Assembly (NCBI RefSeq): GCF_012844305.1
Contig: NZ_JABANE010000021.1
Span: 1 to 64,000 of the forward strand
DNA: 64,000 bases
DNA from: Flammeovirga aprica JL-4
Lineage (GTDB): Bacteria; Bacteroidota; Bacteroidia; Cytophagales; Flammeovirgaceae
Direction of reading: 5' to 3'
Numbering within the stretch: the first letter of the stretch is position 1; every line of letters begins with the position of its first letter. The notes below the pieces were generated by a model. That model saw nothing but the letters and a program-made list of their open reading frames with translations, ran no database searches and was not told where the DNA came from. The translations under genes and the position numbers were made by a program. Below are positions 18,785 through 26,196 of the stretch, piece after piece.

Positions 18785-20062
18785 TTATTTAGATACTTTA
18801 GAAGTAAATAATGTTGGCTTGAATGTTAGCATTACGAATGCCCAGTTGTTGATCAAGTCTTTGTTACCGCCTTTAAGAGCTACCATGTTGTCTGTAGCGA
18901 ACATTTGAGAGTAACCCACTACTAATGAAGCATCTTTCCCAAGTGATTTAGCGTAGATTAAGTCGACTTCAGTACCTAAGTTTGAACCATCTAATTCCAT
19001 TGGAGCATCTCCTGAACCATATTTCGTTTGATCAGCCATGAATTGGTGTAATTGAACTTTGAAAGTACCTTTAGCAACTTTGAATGCAGTGTTTAAGTAG
19101 ATATCACGAAGACCTACGTTACCATGACCGTTACCTACGTAGAAGTAATCCATGAAACCGTTGAATTTGTGGTTAGTACCATAAGACGGTGCGAAAGCGT
19201 TGTTTTCAGCAGAAGTCACATCATTACCTGATAATACTTGGTAACCTAAAGTGATTGGAGTAACTTTTGTCTTTAAAGTAAGGTTCAAGTCTAATAAGTA
19301 AGCGTTAACGTCTGACATTCCTAAAGAACCCGTTTGGTAGTAACCTTCACCTGCTACTGTTAAAGCACCGAATGATCTGCTACCTACTAAACCAATAGTT
19401 TGTCTTTGAGAAACACTGTCAGAAGTAGCACCATATTGGTAACCGTCGTTGAATACTAAAGCTGAAGCTTTACCTTTTTCCCAGTCTTTGTGTGCCCATA
19501 AGTATTGGAATGACTTATAGCTATTTACACCTAAGTAATCGTTTCCAACTAATTTACCTGGCTCGAAACCTGATTGGTTAAATGCAAAACCTGCGTGAAC
19601 TTGGAATTTAGATGCTTTATCATTGTAAATAAATAAAGCAGCATCATGTCTTCTACCTTGTTGTGCCCATTCTAATCCACCTAAGAATCTTTGGTTATCA
19701 TAAGAGATCATTTGACGACCTACTTTCAAACTAAATTTCTCTGTGAAATTGTACTGTCCCCATGCCTCAGAAATGTTTGTTAAAGCATTTGGATCAGTCT
19801 TATAAATCTGATTTGTTGAACCCCAAATACGAACATCTTGTAATGATAATCTCATTGTAAATTTGTCCGACTTATAATCAAGGTTTAATCTTGATCTCTG
19901 CTCTGTAAAGAAAGCAGGTTCTTGAGTATCTGTTCTCAACTTCTTAAAACCATTTCTTAATTCAGAACGTGGTCTAATTTCTGCTGAAATTTTGAACTCT
20001 TGTGCAGTAGCTTGGAATCCTACACCTAATAGCAATACGATAGCGTAAATAAACTTTTTCAT
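18785..20062 (-). CDS. Outer-membrane porin, alginate-export-like beta barrel
   Basis: A 425-residue protein with signal peptide MKKFIYAIVLLLGVGFQATAQ and then an outer-membrane barrel of the alginate_exp family, with EIRPRSELRNGFKK and the RSRLNLDYKSDKFTMRLSLQDVRIWG segment near the start. It is rich in alternating aromatic strands throughout and ends in a short strand after VMLTFKPTLF. In Bacteroidota such barrels often act as substrate-specific diffusion porins. It is the first gene of the nitrate operon, 22 bp before nrtA, so a nitrate channel across the outer membrane is the natural inference; alginate export is not. Confidence 0.82.
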   Translation of the reverse strand: MKKFIYAIVLLLGVGFQATAQEFKISAEIRPRSELRNGFKKLRTDTQEPAFFTEQRSRLNLDYKSDKFTMRLSLQDVRIWGSTNQIYKTDPNALTNISEAWGQYNFTEKFSLKVGRQMISYDNQRFLGGLEWAQQGRRHDAALFIYNDKASKFQVHAGFAFNQSGFEPGKLVGNDYLGVNSYKSFQYLWAHKDWEKGKASALVFNDGYQYGATSDSVSQRQTIGLVGSRSFGALTVAGEGYYQTGSLGMSDVNAYLLDLNLTLKTKVTPITLGYQVLSGNDVTSAENNAFAPSYGTNHKFNGFMDYFYVGNGHGNVGLRDIYLNTAFKVAKGTFKVQLHQFMADQTKYGSGDAPMELDGSNLGTEVDLIYAKSLGKDASLVVGYSQMFATDNMVALKGGNKDLINNWAFVMLTFKPTLFTSKVSK

Positions 20063-20165
20063 TAGCCTTAAGTTTGTTAAACTGATTGAAGTGTTTAAGT
20101 AATTATACTTAGATTATACGCAAACTTAGACCGATCCTGAAAGAATATAAACGGTATTTTTCATA

Positions 20166-20181
20166 AAAAAACATGTTTTTT
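20166..20181. promoter_or_regulatory. Perfect 16-bp palindrome upstream of the nitrate-uptake operon
   Basis: AAAAAACATGTTTTTT is perfectly self-complementary and lies about 104 bp before the porin start codon, inside the otherwise featureless AT-rich interval 20063-20379. It is a candidate operator for the operon; the regulator is not identifiable. Confidence 0.35.
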
Positions 20182-20379
20182 AAACAAATAAAAAACTGCC
20201 ATTTAACAGAAATAAATTTATAACATTCTGAATTTCAGTTATTAACACTCATTAAGTACATCTACTTATAAGTAATTAGATCAAAAAAATATTACTTAAT
20301 TTTATACTTATTTTTACGTATTTACTTAAAAAAGTACTGAATTTGATGTTTTATGATCCAAAACAACATTGGCACAAAA

Positions 20380-20409
20380 AAAAACTGCTCCAAGACTGAA
20401 ACAGTTTTT
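20380..20409 (-). terminator. Terminator of the 120-residue unknown gene
   Basis: AAAAACTG (20380-20387) pairs with CAGTTTTT (20402-20409). The minus-strand copy ends in a long T run, and it stands 23 bp after the stop codon. Confidence 0.75.
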
Positions 20410-20431
20410 ATATACTTTATCTATAATTTTT

Positions 20432-20794
20432 CTACAATGTCGGTGTGAACTTTCTCATTGATAAACGGGCATCTTGCTGTGCTTGTTTCACCCATTTCTT
20501 GAAAAGCTCCATTTTCCTATTCAAATCCTCAGGCCTTTGCCCTACTACTGTCTTATAAACTACAAGCTCATCGTGATTAACATCTTCAATTTGAAAATCT
20601 TCTCTGAAACGGTAGTTACTTAATAGTTCTCTTATAATACTTTCCGTTCTCTCACGACTTTCATAAACGTCGTCACTTAGAACTCTAAAGGCAAAAGTAG
20701 CGGCATGTGCCATTCCTTGTTTTACTTTCAAACTCCACTTGAAATCAAGTTCAAAAGGAATTGTATCCAATAATGTTGAATTGAACTGATTCAT
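20432..20794 (-). CDS. Hypothetical protein, 120 residues
   Basis: A small soluble protein I do not recognise, with no signal or membrane segment. The middle, with RVLSDDVYESRERTESIIRE, and the C-terminus, with LNRKMELFKKWVKQAQQDA, are strongly helical and charged. A VVYKTVVGQRPED strand-turn lies between. The frame has normal codon use, its own terminator and a 540-bp upstream gap, which supports it as a real one-gene unit. It stands between the nitrate operon and the FAD oxidoreductase, without functional linkage. Confidence 0.55.
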   Translation of the reverse strand: MNQFNSTLLDTIPFELDFKWSLKVKQGMAHAATFAFRVLSDDVYESRERTESIIRELLSNYRFREDFQIEDVNHDELVVYKTVVGQRPEDLNRKMELFKKWVKQAQQDARLSMRKFTPTL

Positions 20795-21212
20795 TTTATT
20801 TGATATTTATATTGTCTGTGTTTAAGATATGGTAACACAAAAATAAACTATAGAGAATTACAACCCTAATAATTTAAACGTAAATTTCACACTTTAGTGA
20901 AATATTTAAGAAATTATATTATTTAAATACAACAAGTTCTTTTAATGTGAATATTTTGAAGTTTTTATAGATTTCCTGTAGGGGTTACAGGCTCACTTTT
21001 CCCTTTTTAGAGTAAGAATATATATAAAAACATTTGAACACCTCATAAAGGTATTCATGTTATGTATTACCGATGGAATTTTGATTGAGGTATATTATGT
21101 GTATTGTATTACTTTAATCGCTAAGAGGTAATGCTGAAAGTATATTCATAAAATATGATCAATGAGTTAATTTCCATATAACCTATCTACTTTCATTATT
21201 ATTGTTTTCAAC

Positions 21213-21247
21213 AAGGTTCAAAGTATATTTTACCTTGAACCTTTTTT
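21213..21247 (+). terminator. Stem-loop with T tail on the + strand
   Basis: AAGGTTCAA (21213-21221) pairs with TTGAACCTT (21235-21243), followed by a T run on the + strand. No + strand gene ends here. Confidence 0.55.
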
Positions 21248-21252
21248 ACGCA

Positions 21253-21299
21253 AAGAACCAAGCCGAGAATAGTTGAATACTATATTCGGCTTGGTTCTT
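21253..21299 (-). terminator. Long hairpin downstream of the FAD oxidoreductase gene
   Basis: AAGAACCAAGCCGA (21253-21266) and TCGGCTTGGTTCTT (21286-21299) form a perfect 14-bp stem with a 19-nt loop. It is 40 bp after the FAD gene stop codon and is its probable terminator, with only a short T tail. Confidence 0.65.
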
Positions 21300-21338
21300 A
21301 TCAATATACATTTCAAAAGAGATGTTTCAAAAATGCTC

Positions 21339-22499
21339 TTATATCATTTCAGCTTTAGGCAATTCACCAACCCCCATCCATTCATTGATATGCTTTTCAG
21401 CCAAACCAAATGAAATAGTCATTCCATTACCCCCTAAACCGTTTACTAAATGAACATTTTCTTCCACTTCTGAATGAAAATAGGGTTTACCCTCCGTTTT
21501 TAGGTAAGTCCCATTCCAAGTTTCATGTACTTTGAATTCACCTAATTCAACTATGCCTTTCATTTCAGTAAGCAAAAGCTCATTGATTTCATTATTGTTC
21601 TTGAATTTTTCAGCACCATACTCATGAGAATCTCCCAAAATCACATCCTTACTTGGAGTAGTGCCTATCATCAAATTAATACCCCACTCATTTAGTAATG
21701 GTGATTTGACACTGATTTGTTCTCTAAGCTTGTCTATTGAAGGACAAATATTAAAAGAAGGAGAATGTATCAATGAAGTTCCTGTAGCGATAGGAAGTTT
21801 AGGCAGTTTCGATTTATCATGTACTTTCAACTTCATCATTTGAAGTGAACAAAGTGTAGTATTCTGTTTTTTGATTTCATCAGGAAATAAACTATAAATA
21901 TCACTTCCTGTGGATAAAAGCACTTTATTGGCCGTCAGTGTTCTTGCACTTGTTATCACCTCTCCTGAAGTCACATGCAAAATAGGTTCTGAGAAGAAAA
22001 TATCCACCCCTTTGAATTTCAGATATTCTATCAGCTGAAAAATGGCTTGAAAAGGAGATACTTGAATTTCGGTAGTACTTAAAAGTCCTGTCTCAATGCT
22101 GGAGGATGATAATGACGGAATGTATTTTCCCATCTGTTCACGGCTCAAAAGCGTAGTTTCATAAGCTTCATGCTGTGTCAATGTATGAAACTCTTCCAGC
22201 ACATCAGCTTCTGTTTTTGAATTGGCTAAAAACAGTGCACCTCTTTTTCTGGCCCATATTTTTGCTTCTTGAATCATTTCCAACCATACCTCTCTACTTC
22301 TCAAAGCAAGGTCAAAATGTTCACCATTTTGTTGTCCGATAAGCCAGTAGAAGCCAAAATTTCTGACAGAAGCTCCCATAGGTTTAGGTGTTCTTTCAAT
22401 AACGGCCACCTTCAATCCTTTTTTGACAGCCGCTAAAGCGTGTGATAGTCCTACTATTCCTGCCCCTCCTACAATCAAGTCATAAGTATTGCTTTTCAT
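21339..22499 (-). CDS. FAD-dependent oxidoreductase, TIGR03364-like
   Basis: A 386-residue flavoprotein of the D-amino-acid-oxidase/glycine-oxidase (DAO) fold. The FAD-binding dinucleotide fold is at the N-terminus: YDLIVGGAGIVGLSHALAAVKKGLKVAVIER. It is followed by the ASVRNFGFYWLIGQQ segment characteristic of the TIGR03364 group, and ends with LVNGLGGNGMTISFGLAEK, the second FAD contact. TIGR03364 members elsewhere associate with phosphonate genes and are thought to oxidise an aminophosphonate. No phosphonate gene lies in this window, so the substrate remains unassigned. It is a single-gene unit. Confidence 0.82.
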   Translation of the reverse strand: MKSNTYDLIVGGAGIVGLSHALAAVKKGLKVAVIERTPKPMGASVRNFGFYWLIGQQNGEHFDLALRSREVWLEMIQEAKIWARKRGALFLANSKTEADVLEEFHTLTQHEAYETTLLSREQMGKYIPSLSSSSIETGLLSTTEIQVSPFQAIFQLIEYLKFKGVDIFFSEPILHVTSGEVITSARTLTANKVLLSTGSDIYSLFPDEIKKQNTTLCSLQMMKLKVHDKSKLPKLPIATGTSLIHSPSFNICPSIDKLREQISVKSPLLNEWGINLMIGTTPSKDVILGDSHEYGAEKFKNNNEINELLLTEMKGIVELGEFKVHETWNGTYLKTEGKPYFHSEVEENVHLVNGLGGNGMTISFGLAEKHINEWMGVGELPKAEMI

Positions 22500-22762
22500 A
22501 ATATATTAGCACGTTGGGTTTCCAAACTTTATATCATAAGTACTAAGACAAAAGAAAATGAAAATTTTACCTTATCTTTTTTCCTCTTTCCTAGTACTTG
22601 CTAATATTACAAGAAGTAAGCAACTTAGTGATGTATTTATAGTAAACTGTAAATGAATTAATTAGAGAATACACGAGTGCTATATTTCTTCTTTTACTTT
22701 ATTGTTACCTTATCTTCATGATCAAACAATAACACATCAATTAAAATACTTAAATCAAATAA

Positions 22763-24307
22763 TTAATTGCCTGTTGTTCCTTTTGGGTTGATAAAAACAA
22801 ACTGTCCTCCTTCATCACCTACCTGAAAAAGCACACCAAATTGAGGTACATTATAGCTGTTATTCCCCACAGCTTCATTAAAACTATAAAACAAAGAAGA
22901 AGCCGTCATGTATTTTTTATTGTTTTCTTTTAATGCTTTCAATAAGTATTTCATAAAAACACTTTCATCTGGAACCGTTTTCAGTGTTCCGCTTGTCATT
23001 CCTTTTCTACTTACCTTTTTATAGGATTGTACAATACTTCTTCCTGCATCCGAAAATGCCGAACGAGAAGGTTTAAAAATACTTCCACCAAAACAAGCAT
23101 CAGATATTAATAAAGTATGCTTCGAATGAATAGCATCAATTTTAGTTCTTAAACCAGAATTAGCAATCCAACCTGAATCATCTCCTTCTTCAGCATTTGA
23201 AGGCAACCAATAACCTTCTTTTACATTCTCATCATAATAGCCATGTCCTGCATAAAAGATGATCAAGTTATCATTTTCAGTAATTCGGCTTCTTAATTGA
23301 TTAAAGGCCTTATAAATCTGAGAACGGTTGGGGTCTTCTAAAAAGACAATATTATTGGGAGCGAAACTATACTTAGACACTAAAATCTCTCTAAACAGTT
23401 TTGCGTCTCGTATCGGGAATTGTAAATCTTTAATGGAATTATGGGTATAATTCTGCACCCCTATAATTAAAGCATAGTAATTCCCTTTCACATCTGCTGA
23501 AGCACCTTTATTATCTTTAATCACTTTCAATCCTCTAGTATCACTTGTTGCCTCTTCTTTTTTGGGTGCTGGAGTAGAAACCGTAGTTTGAACTGACGCA
23601 TAATGCTTGGTTTCTATCTGAGCATTGGTTGCAGTTTCCTGTTGAATTGGTGATTTGGTAATGACTTCATAGACTATAAATTCATCTAAAGCTATGGAAG
23701 TTCCATCTGCTACAAAGCCTGTAAGATCATGGTCTGAGGGAATCGGTTCAGCTTTGAAGCTAAAGAAATTATCATCATTGACAAACAAGTGATATTCACT
23801 ACCAATTTTCTCTACAGCAAGAATATTAAAATCATCGTATTCCAGATAAGGGTTATCCGTCCAAGGCAAGAGATCTACCCAATAACCGTCCTCTAACTTC
23901 ATAGCATGTACTTGCCCTTCTGCATTGAATCCCATTCTAAAACCAGATGAAAAATCTGACGCCCCTCCCCAAAACATATCGTTAGCATTTTCTCCTTCTC
24001 CACTCAAAAAATGAACTGTACTCTCTAGTATGTAATTATCCAGTTTAGTGTAACCTAGGCCTGAGATCATCTTTATCGCAGGGGTTTCCTCTCCATAAGA
24101 CATCAAATATGATAATCCATTATGAAACTCATAATGTACAGCATCTTCATCTTCATAAGTATATCCAACCCATGGATTTTGAGCATCATTAAACTCCTCT
24201 ACGAAATATTCATTAATAGTAGAATTATAAGCATCAACACCATTATTGTCTTGTGCAAATGATATGCTGATTGAAAGCAAGAGGATAAGTAGTAAAGGCA
24301 ATTTCAT
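22763..24307 (-). CDS. Secreted caspase-fold (C14) protein with N-terminal beta-sandwich
   Basis: A 514-residue protein with signal peptide MKLPLLLILLLSISISFAQ. Residues ~30-215 look like a concanavalin-like/3-keto-disaccharide-hydrolase-type sandwich (GFRMGFNAEGQVHAMKLEDG; FVADGTSIALDEFIVYE). A Thr/Ala/Lys-rich linker (~215-275) follows. The C-terminal ~240 residues are a caspase/metacaspase domain opening YYALIIGVQNY, with catalytic His355 in YAGHGYYDE and Cys405 in LISDACFGGS. Exported caspase-like proteins are frequent in Bacteroidota, but their targets are unknown. The short hydrophobic stretches give no further membrane anchor, so it is probably periplasmic. It is a single-gene unit. 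Confidence 0.85.
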   Translation of the reverse strand: MKLPLLLILLLSISISFAQDNNGVDAYNSTINEYFVEEFNDAQNPWVGYTYEDEDAVHYEFHNGLSYLMSYGEETPAIKMISGLGYTKLDNYILESTVHFLSGEGENANDMFWGGASDFSSGFRMGFNAEGQVHAMKLEDGYWVDLLPWTDNPYLEYDDFNILAVEKIGSEYHLFVNDDNFFSFKAEPIPSDHDLTGFVADGTSIALDEFIVYEVITKSPIQQETATNAQIETKHYASVQTTVSTPAPKKEEATSDTRGLKVIKDNKGASADVKGNYYALIIGVQNYTHNSIKDLQFPIRDAKLFREILVSKYSFAPNNIVFLEDPNRSQIYKAFNQLRSRITENDNLIIFYAGHGYYDENVKEGYWLPSNAEEGDDSGWIANSGLRTKIDAIHSKHTLLISDACFGGSIFKPSRSAFSDAGRSIVQSYKKVSRKGMTSGTLKTVPDESVFMKYLLKALKENNKKYMTASSLFYSFNEAVGNNSYNVPQFGVLFQVGDEGGQFVFINPKGTTGN

Positions 24308-24449
24308 TTTTGTTTGTTTAAAATATTTGAAGAGTAATGCTTACAAAGTTACGGATTTAATATCAGCTATTCTATTGTAGTGTTTGTATTTGCTATCATT
24401 AAAAAATGATGAAAACTTCTTTTAAACAGGGGAAAAAACGGCATAAAAA

Positions 24450-24483
24450 AACACAATAACTTAAATTTTTAAATCATTGTGTT
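24450..24483 (-). terminator. Terminator of the precorrin-2 dehydrogenase gene
   Basis: AACACAAT (24450-24457) pairs with ATTGTGTT (24476-24483), with a T-rich tail on the minus strand. It lies 10 bp after the stop codon. Confidence 0.75.
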
Positions 24484-24492
24484 CTTTGGTTT

Positions 24493-25071
24493 TTATTCTT
24501 TTTTATCAAAAACCTGCTGGGTGATATCGTTTAGCTTTTTCACTTTAAAAGCAAAATCACCTTTCAGTTTGTCTCGGATCGTTCTAAGGTTATCCAATAA
24601 TTGTTGTGTTTCATTCGGAAGAGCATCTTCTAAAAACTCTCTCATACGTTTAGCTAAAGTTGGTGATTTACCATTCGTGGAAATACCAATCTTCAAATCT
24701 CCTCTTGTTACTACTGACCCTAAATAGAAATCACATAAATCTGGTGTATCTGCTACATTGACCAACATTTTTCTTTTGTTGGCTTCCTTTTGAATCTCAA
24801 CATGCAAACCGTAATCATCCGTAGCCAATAAAGCGATATGATGAGGATCTAAATCTGAAAACTCAAATGCTTTCTTATGCAAAGTTACATTAGGAAAATC
24901 TTTGGCTAAATCCAATAACGCTTCTCCAAAGTCAATAGAAACTACCGATACTACAGCGTTAGGGCTGTTTTTCAATATGGCCTCTAATTTTTCATGTCCT
25001 ACATTACCACCTCCTACTATAAGTGTAGAGATTTCTGACATCTTTATAAATATGGGAAACATATGATTCAT
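24493..25071 (-). CDS. Precorrin-2 dehydrogenase / sirohydrochlorin ferrochelatase (Met8/CysG-N type)
   Basis: A 192-residue NAD-dependent protein converting precorrin-2 to sirohydrochlorin, and in the bifunctional members inserting iron to give siroheme. It has the Rossmann start TLIVGGGNVGHEKLEAIL, the VALLATDDYGLHVEI region (family: ATDD/N), LVNVADTPDLCDFYLGSVVTRGDLKIGISTNGKSP, and the C-terminal helical dimerisation domain. The family Asp implicated in both reactions (Asp in NVADTPDLCDF) is present. It lies downstream of the SUMT gene in the same direction, but a terminator at 25192-25212 separates them. It supplies siroheme to the reductase encoded at 26197-28314. Confidence 0.88.
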   Translation of the reverse strand: MNHMFPIFIKMSEISTLIVGGGNVGHEKLEAILKNSPNAVVSVVSIDFGEALLDLAKDFPNVTLHKKAFEFSDLDPHHIALLATDDYGLHVEIQKEANKRKMLVNVADTPDLCDFYLGSVVTRGDLKIGISTNGKSPTLAKRMREFLEDALPNETQQLLDNLRTIRDKLKGDFAFKVKKLNDITQQVFDKKE

Positions 25072-25191
25072 AATAGGAAGTATTTTTAGTTTTAAAAATC
25101 TTTTCGTCTATACAACTATATTGAGTGAGTAGTGTTTAAGGTTTTCAATGAAATAAATACTACTTACTCCAAAAATAAGGGAAATAAAAAA

Positions 25192-25212
25192 AGCAGGAAA
25201 CTATATCCTGCT
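25192..25212 (-). terminator. Terminator after the nirA-SUMT unit
   Basis: AGCAGGA (25192-25198) pairs with TCCTGCT (25206-25212), and the minus strand continues into seven T. The space between it and the SUMT stop codon contains two direct copies of GTACGCA (25249-25255 and 25321-25327). Confidence 0.75.
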
Positions 25213-25338
25213 CTCTTATAAAAATAAAATGAGTCAAAACCATCAGCGGTACGCAACGACACTGTTGAACCACTAACCGATGTATGTCTCTAATTGATAA
25301 ATTAAAACACACAACGCCACGTACGCACTGATTGTTTA

Positions 25339-26115
25339 TTATGCATTGACTGTAGCGTTTACCACTACATCTGAAAGTCTATTTGGATATTTGGTGTGAT
25401 GCCTAACCACATCACCTACTACTATTACTGCAGGAGACCCTAAATTGTCTCTTCTCATAATATCAGCGATATCATGAACATGACCTATACCTATTCTCTC
25501 TTCAGGAGTTGAAGCATTTTGGATAATGGCTACAGGTGTATTTTCTTTCCCTGCCACTTTAAAACTATCCATGATCTGATCGATCTTTTTAGTACCCATC
25601 AAGATGATTACTGTTGCTGAAGATTGAGCAGCTAATGCTATATCTTTAGAAACATCACCTTCTTTTGTTGTTCCAGTGATTACCCAAAAACTTTGACTAT
25701 CTCCTCTTCTTGTTACAGGAATCCCTTGTAATGCAGGTGCAGCTACCGAGCTACTAATACCTGGCACTAAATTTACTCTGATACCATGTTTCTGTGCATA
25801 AAGCATTTCTTCATGCCCTCTACCAAAAACATATGGATCTCCTCCTTTCAAACGAACTACATGTCCACCACCAATTGCATGAGATACAATCAGACGATTG
25901 ATTTCTTCTTGCTTGAAAGAATGCTGATCTACTCTTTTACCAACATATACTTTCTTTGCTTGGGGTGCATATTCCAAGAGTTCCTCTGAGACCAAAGCAT
26001 CATACAAAACCACATCTGCTCTTCTTAGTGCCTTCATCCCTTTTACCGTAATCAAATCCGGATCTCCAATCCCTGCCCCAACAAGGGTCAATTCTGGTTG
26101 TATAGTCTTTGTCAT
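25339..26115 (-). CDS. cobA: Uroporphyrinogen-III C-methyltransferase (SUMT)
   Basis: A 258-residue SAM-dependent enzyme that methylates uroporphyrinogen III twice to precorrin-2, the entry to siroheme. Marks are LTLVGAGIGDPDLITVKGMKAL (family GAGPGDPELLT, here Ile for Pro), DVVLYDALVSEELLEYAP, VRLKGGDPYVFGRGHEE, and PGISSSVAAPALQGIPVTRRG. The frame extends to an ATG at 26178, but the family start fits MTKTIQPELT at 26115, 81 bp after the reductase stop, with a hairpin between. It lacks the Met8/CysG-N half, which is supplied by the separate gene at 24493-25071. It is very probably co-transcribed with the reductase. Confidence 0.92.
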   Translation of the reverse strand: MTKTIQPELTLVGAGIGDPDLITVKGMKALRRADVVLYDALVSEELLEYAPQAKKVYVGKRVDQHSFKQEEINRLIVSHAIGGGHVVRLKGGDPYVFGRGHEEMLYAQKHGIRVNLVPGISSSVAAPALQGIPVTRRGDSQSFWVITGTTKEGDVSKDIALAAQSSATVIILMGTKKIDQIMDSFKVAGKENTPVAIIQNASTPEERIGIGHVHDIADIMRRDNLGSPAVIVVGDVVRHHTKYPNRLSDVVVNATVNA

Positions 26116-26155
26116 AGTGATTCGCTTGGTGTTCGTTTGTTGATAGATTAAATGT

Positions 26156-26185
26156 CCCCCGACTGACATAAAAGTCAATCAGGGG
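26156..26185 (-). other. Intercistronic hairpin between reductase and SUMT genes
   Basis: CCCCCGACTGAC (26156-26167) and GTCAATCAGGGG (26174-26185) pair fully only as minus-strand RNA, where two mismatches become G-U pairs. The 12-bp stem has a 6-nt loop and no T tail, as expected of a processing or stabilising hairpin inside an operon. Confidence 0.5.
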
Positions 26186-26196
26186 TATAGTAGTAT

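Larger units (their letters stand above)
20795..21338. other. Gene-free interval with hairpins and a + strand terminator
   Basis: No protein gene longer than ~25 codons is convincing in these 544 bp. Readable structures are CCTGTA-ggggt-TACAGG (20975-20991), a terminator-like stem with a T run on the + strand (21213-21247), and a long hairpin (21253-21299). The + strand terminator has no annotated + strand gene before it, so a short unannotated transcript is possible here. Confidence 0.4.

Noticed and set aside
18785..20062. Alginate export function for the porin
   Set aside because: Only the barrel fold is shared; the gene opens a nitrate-uptake operon and there are no alginate genes.
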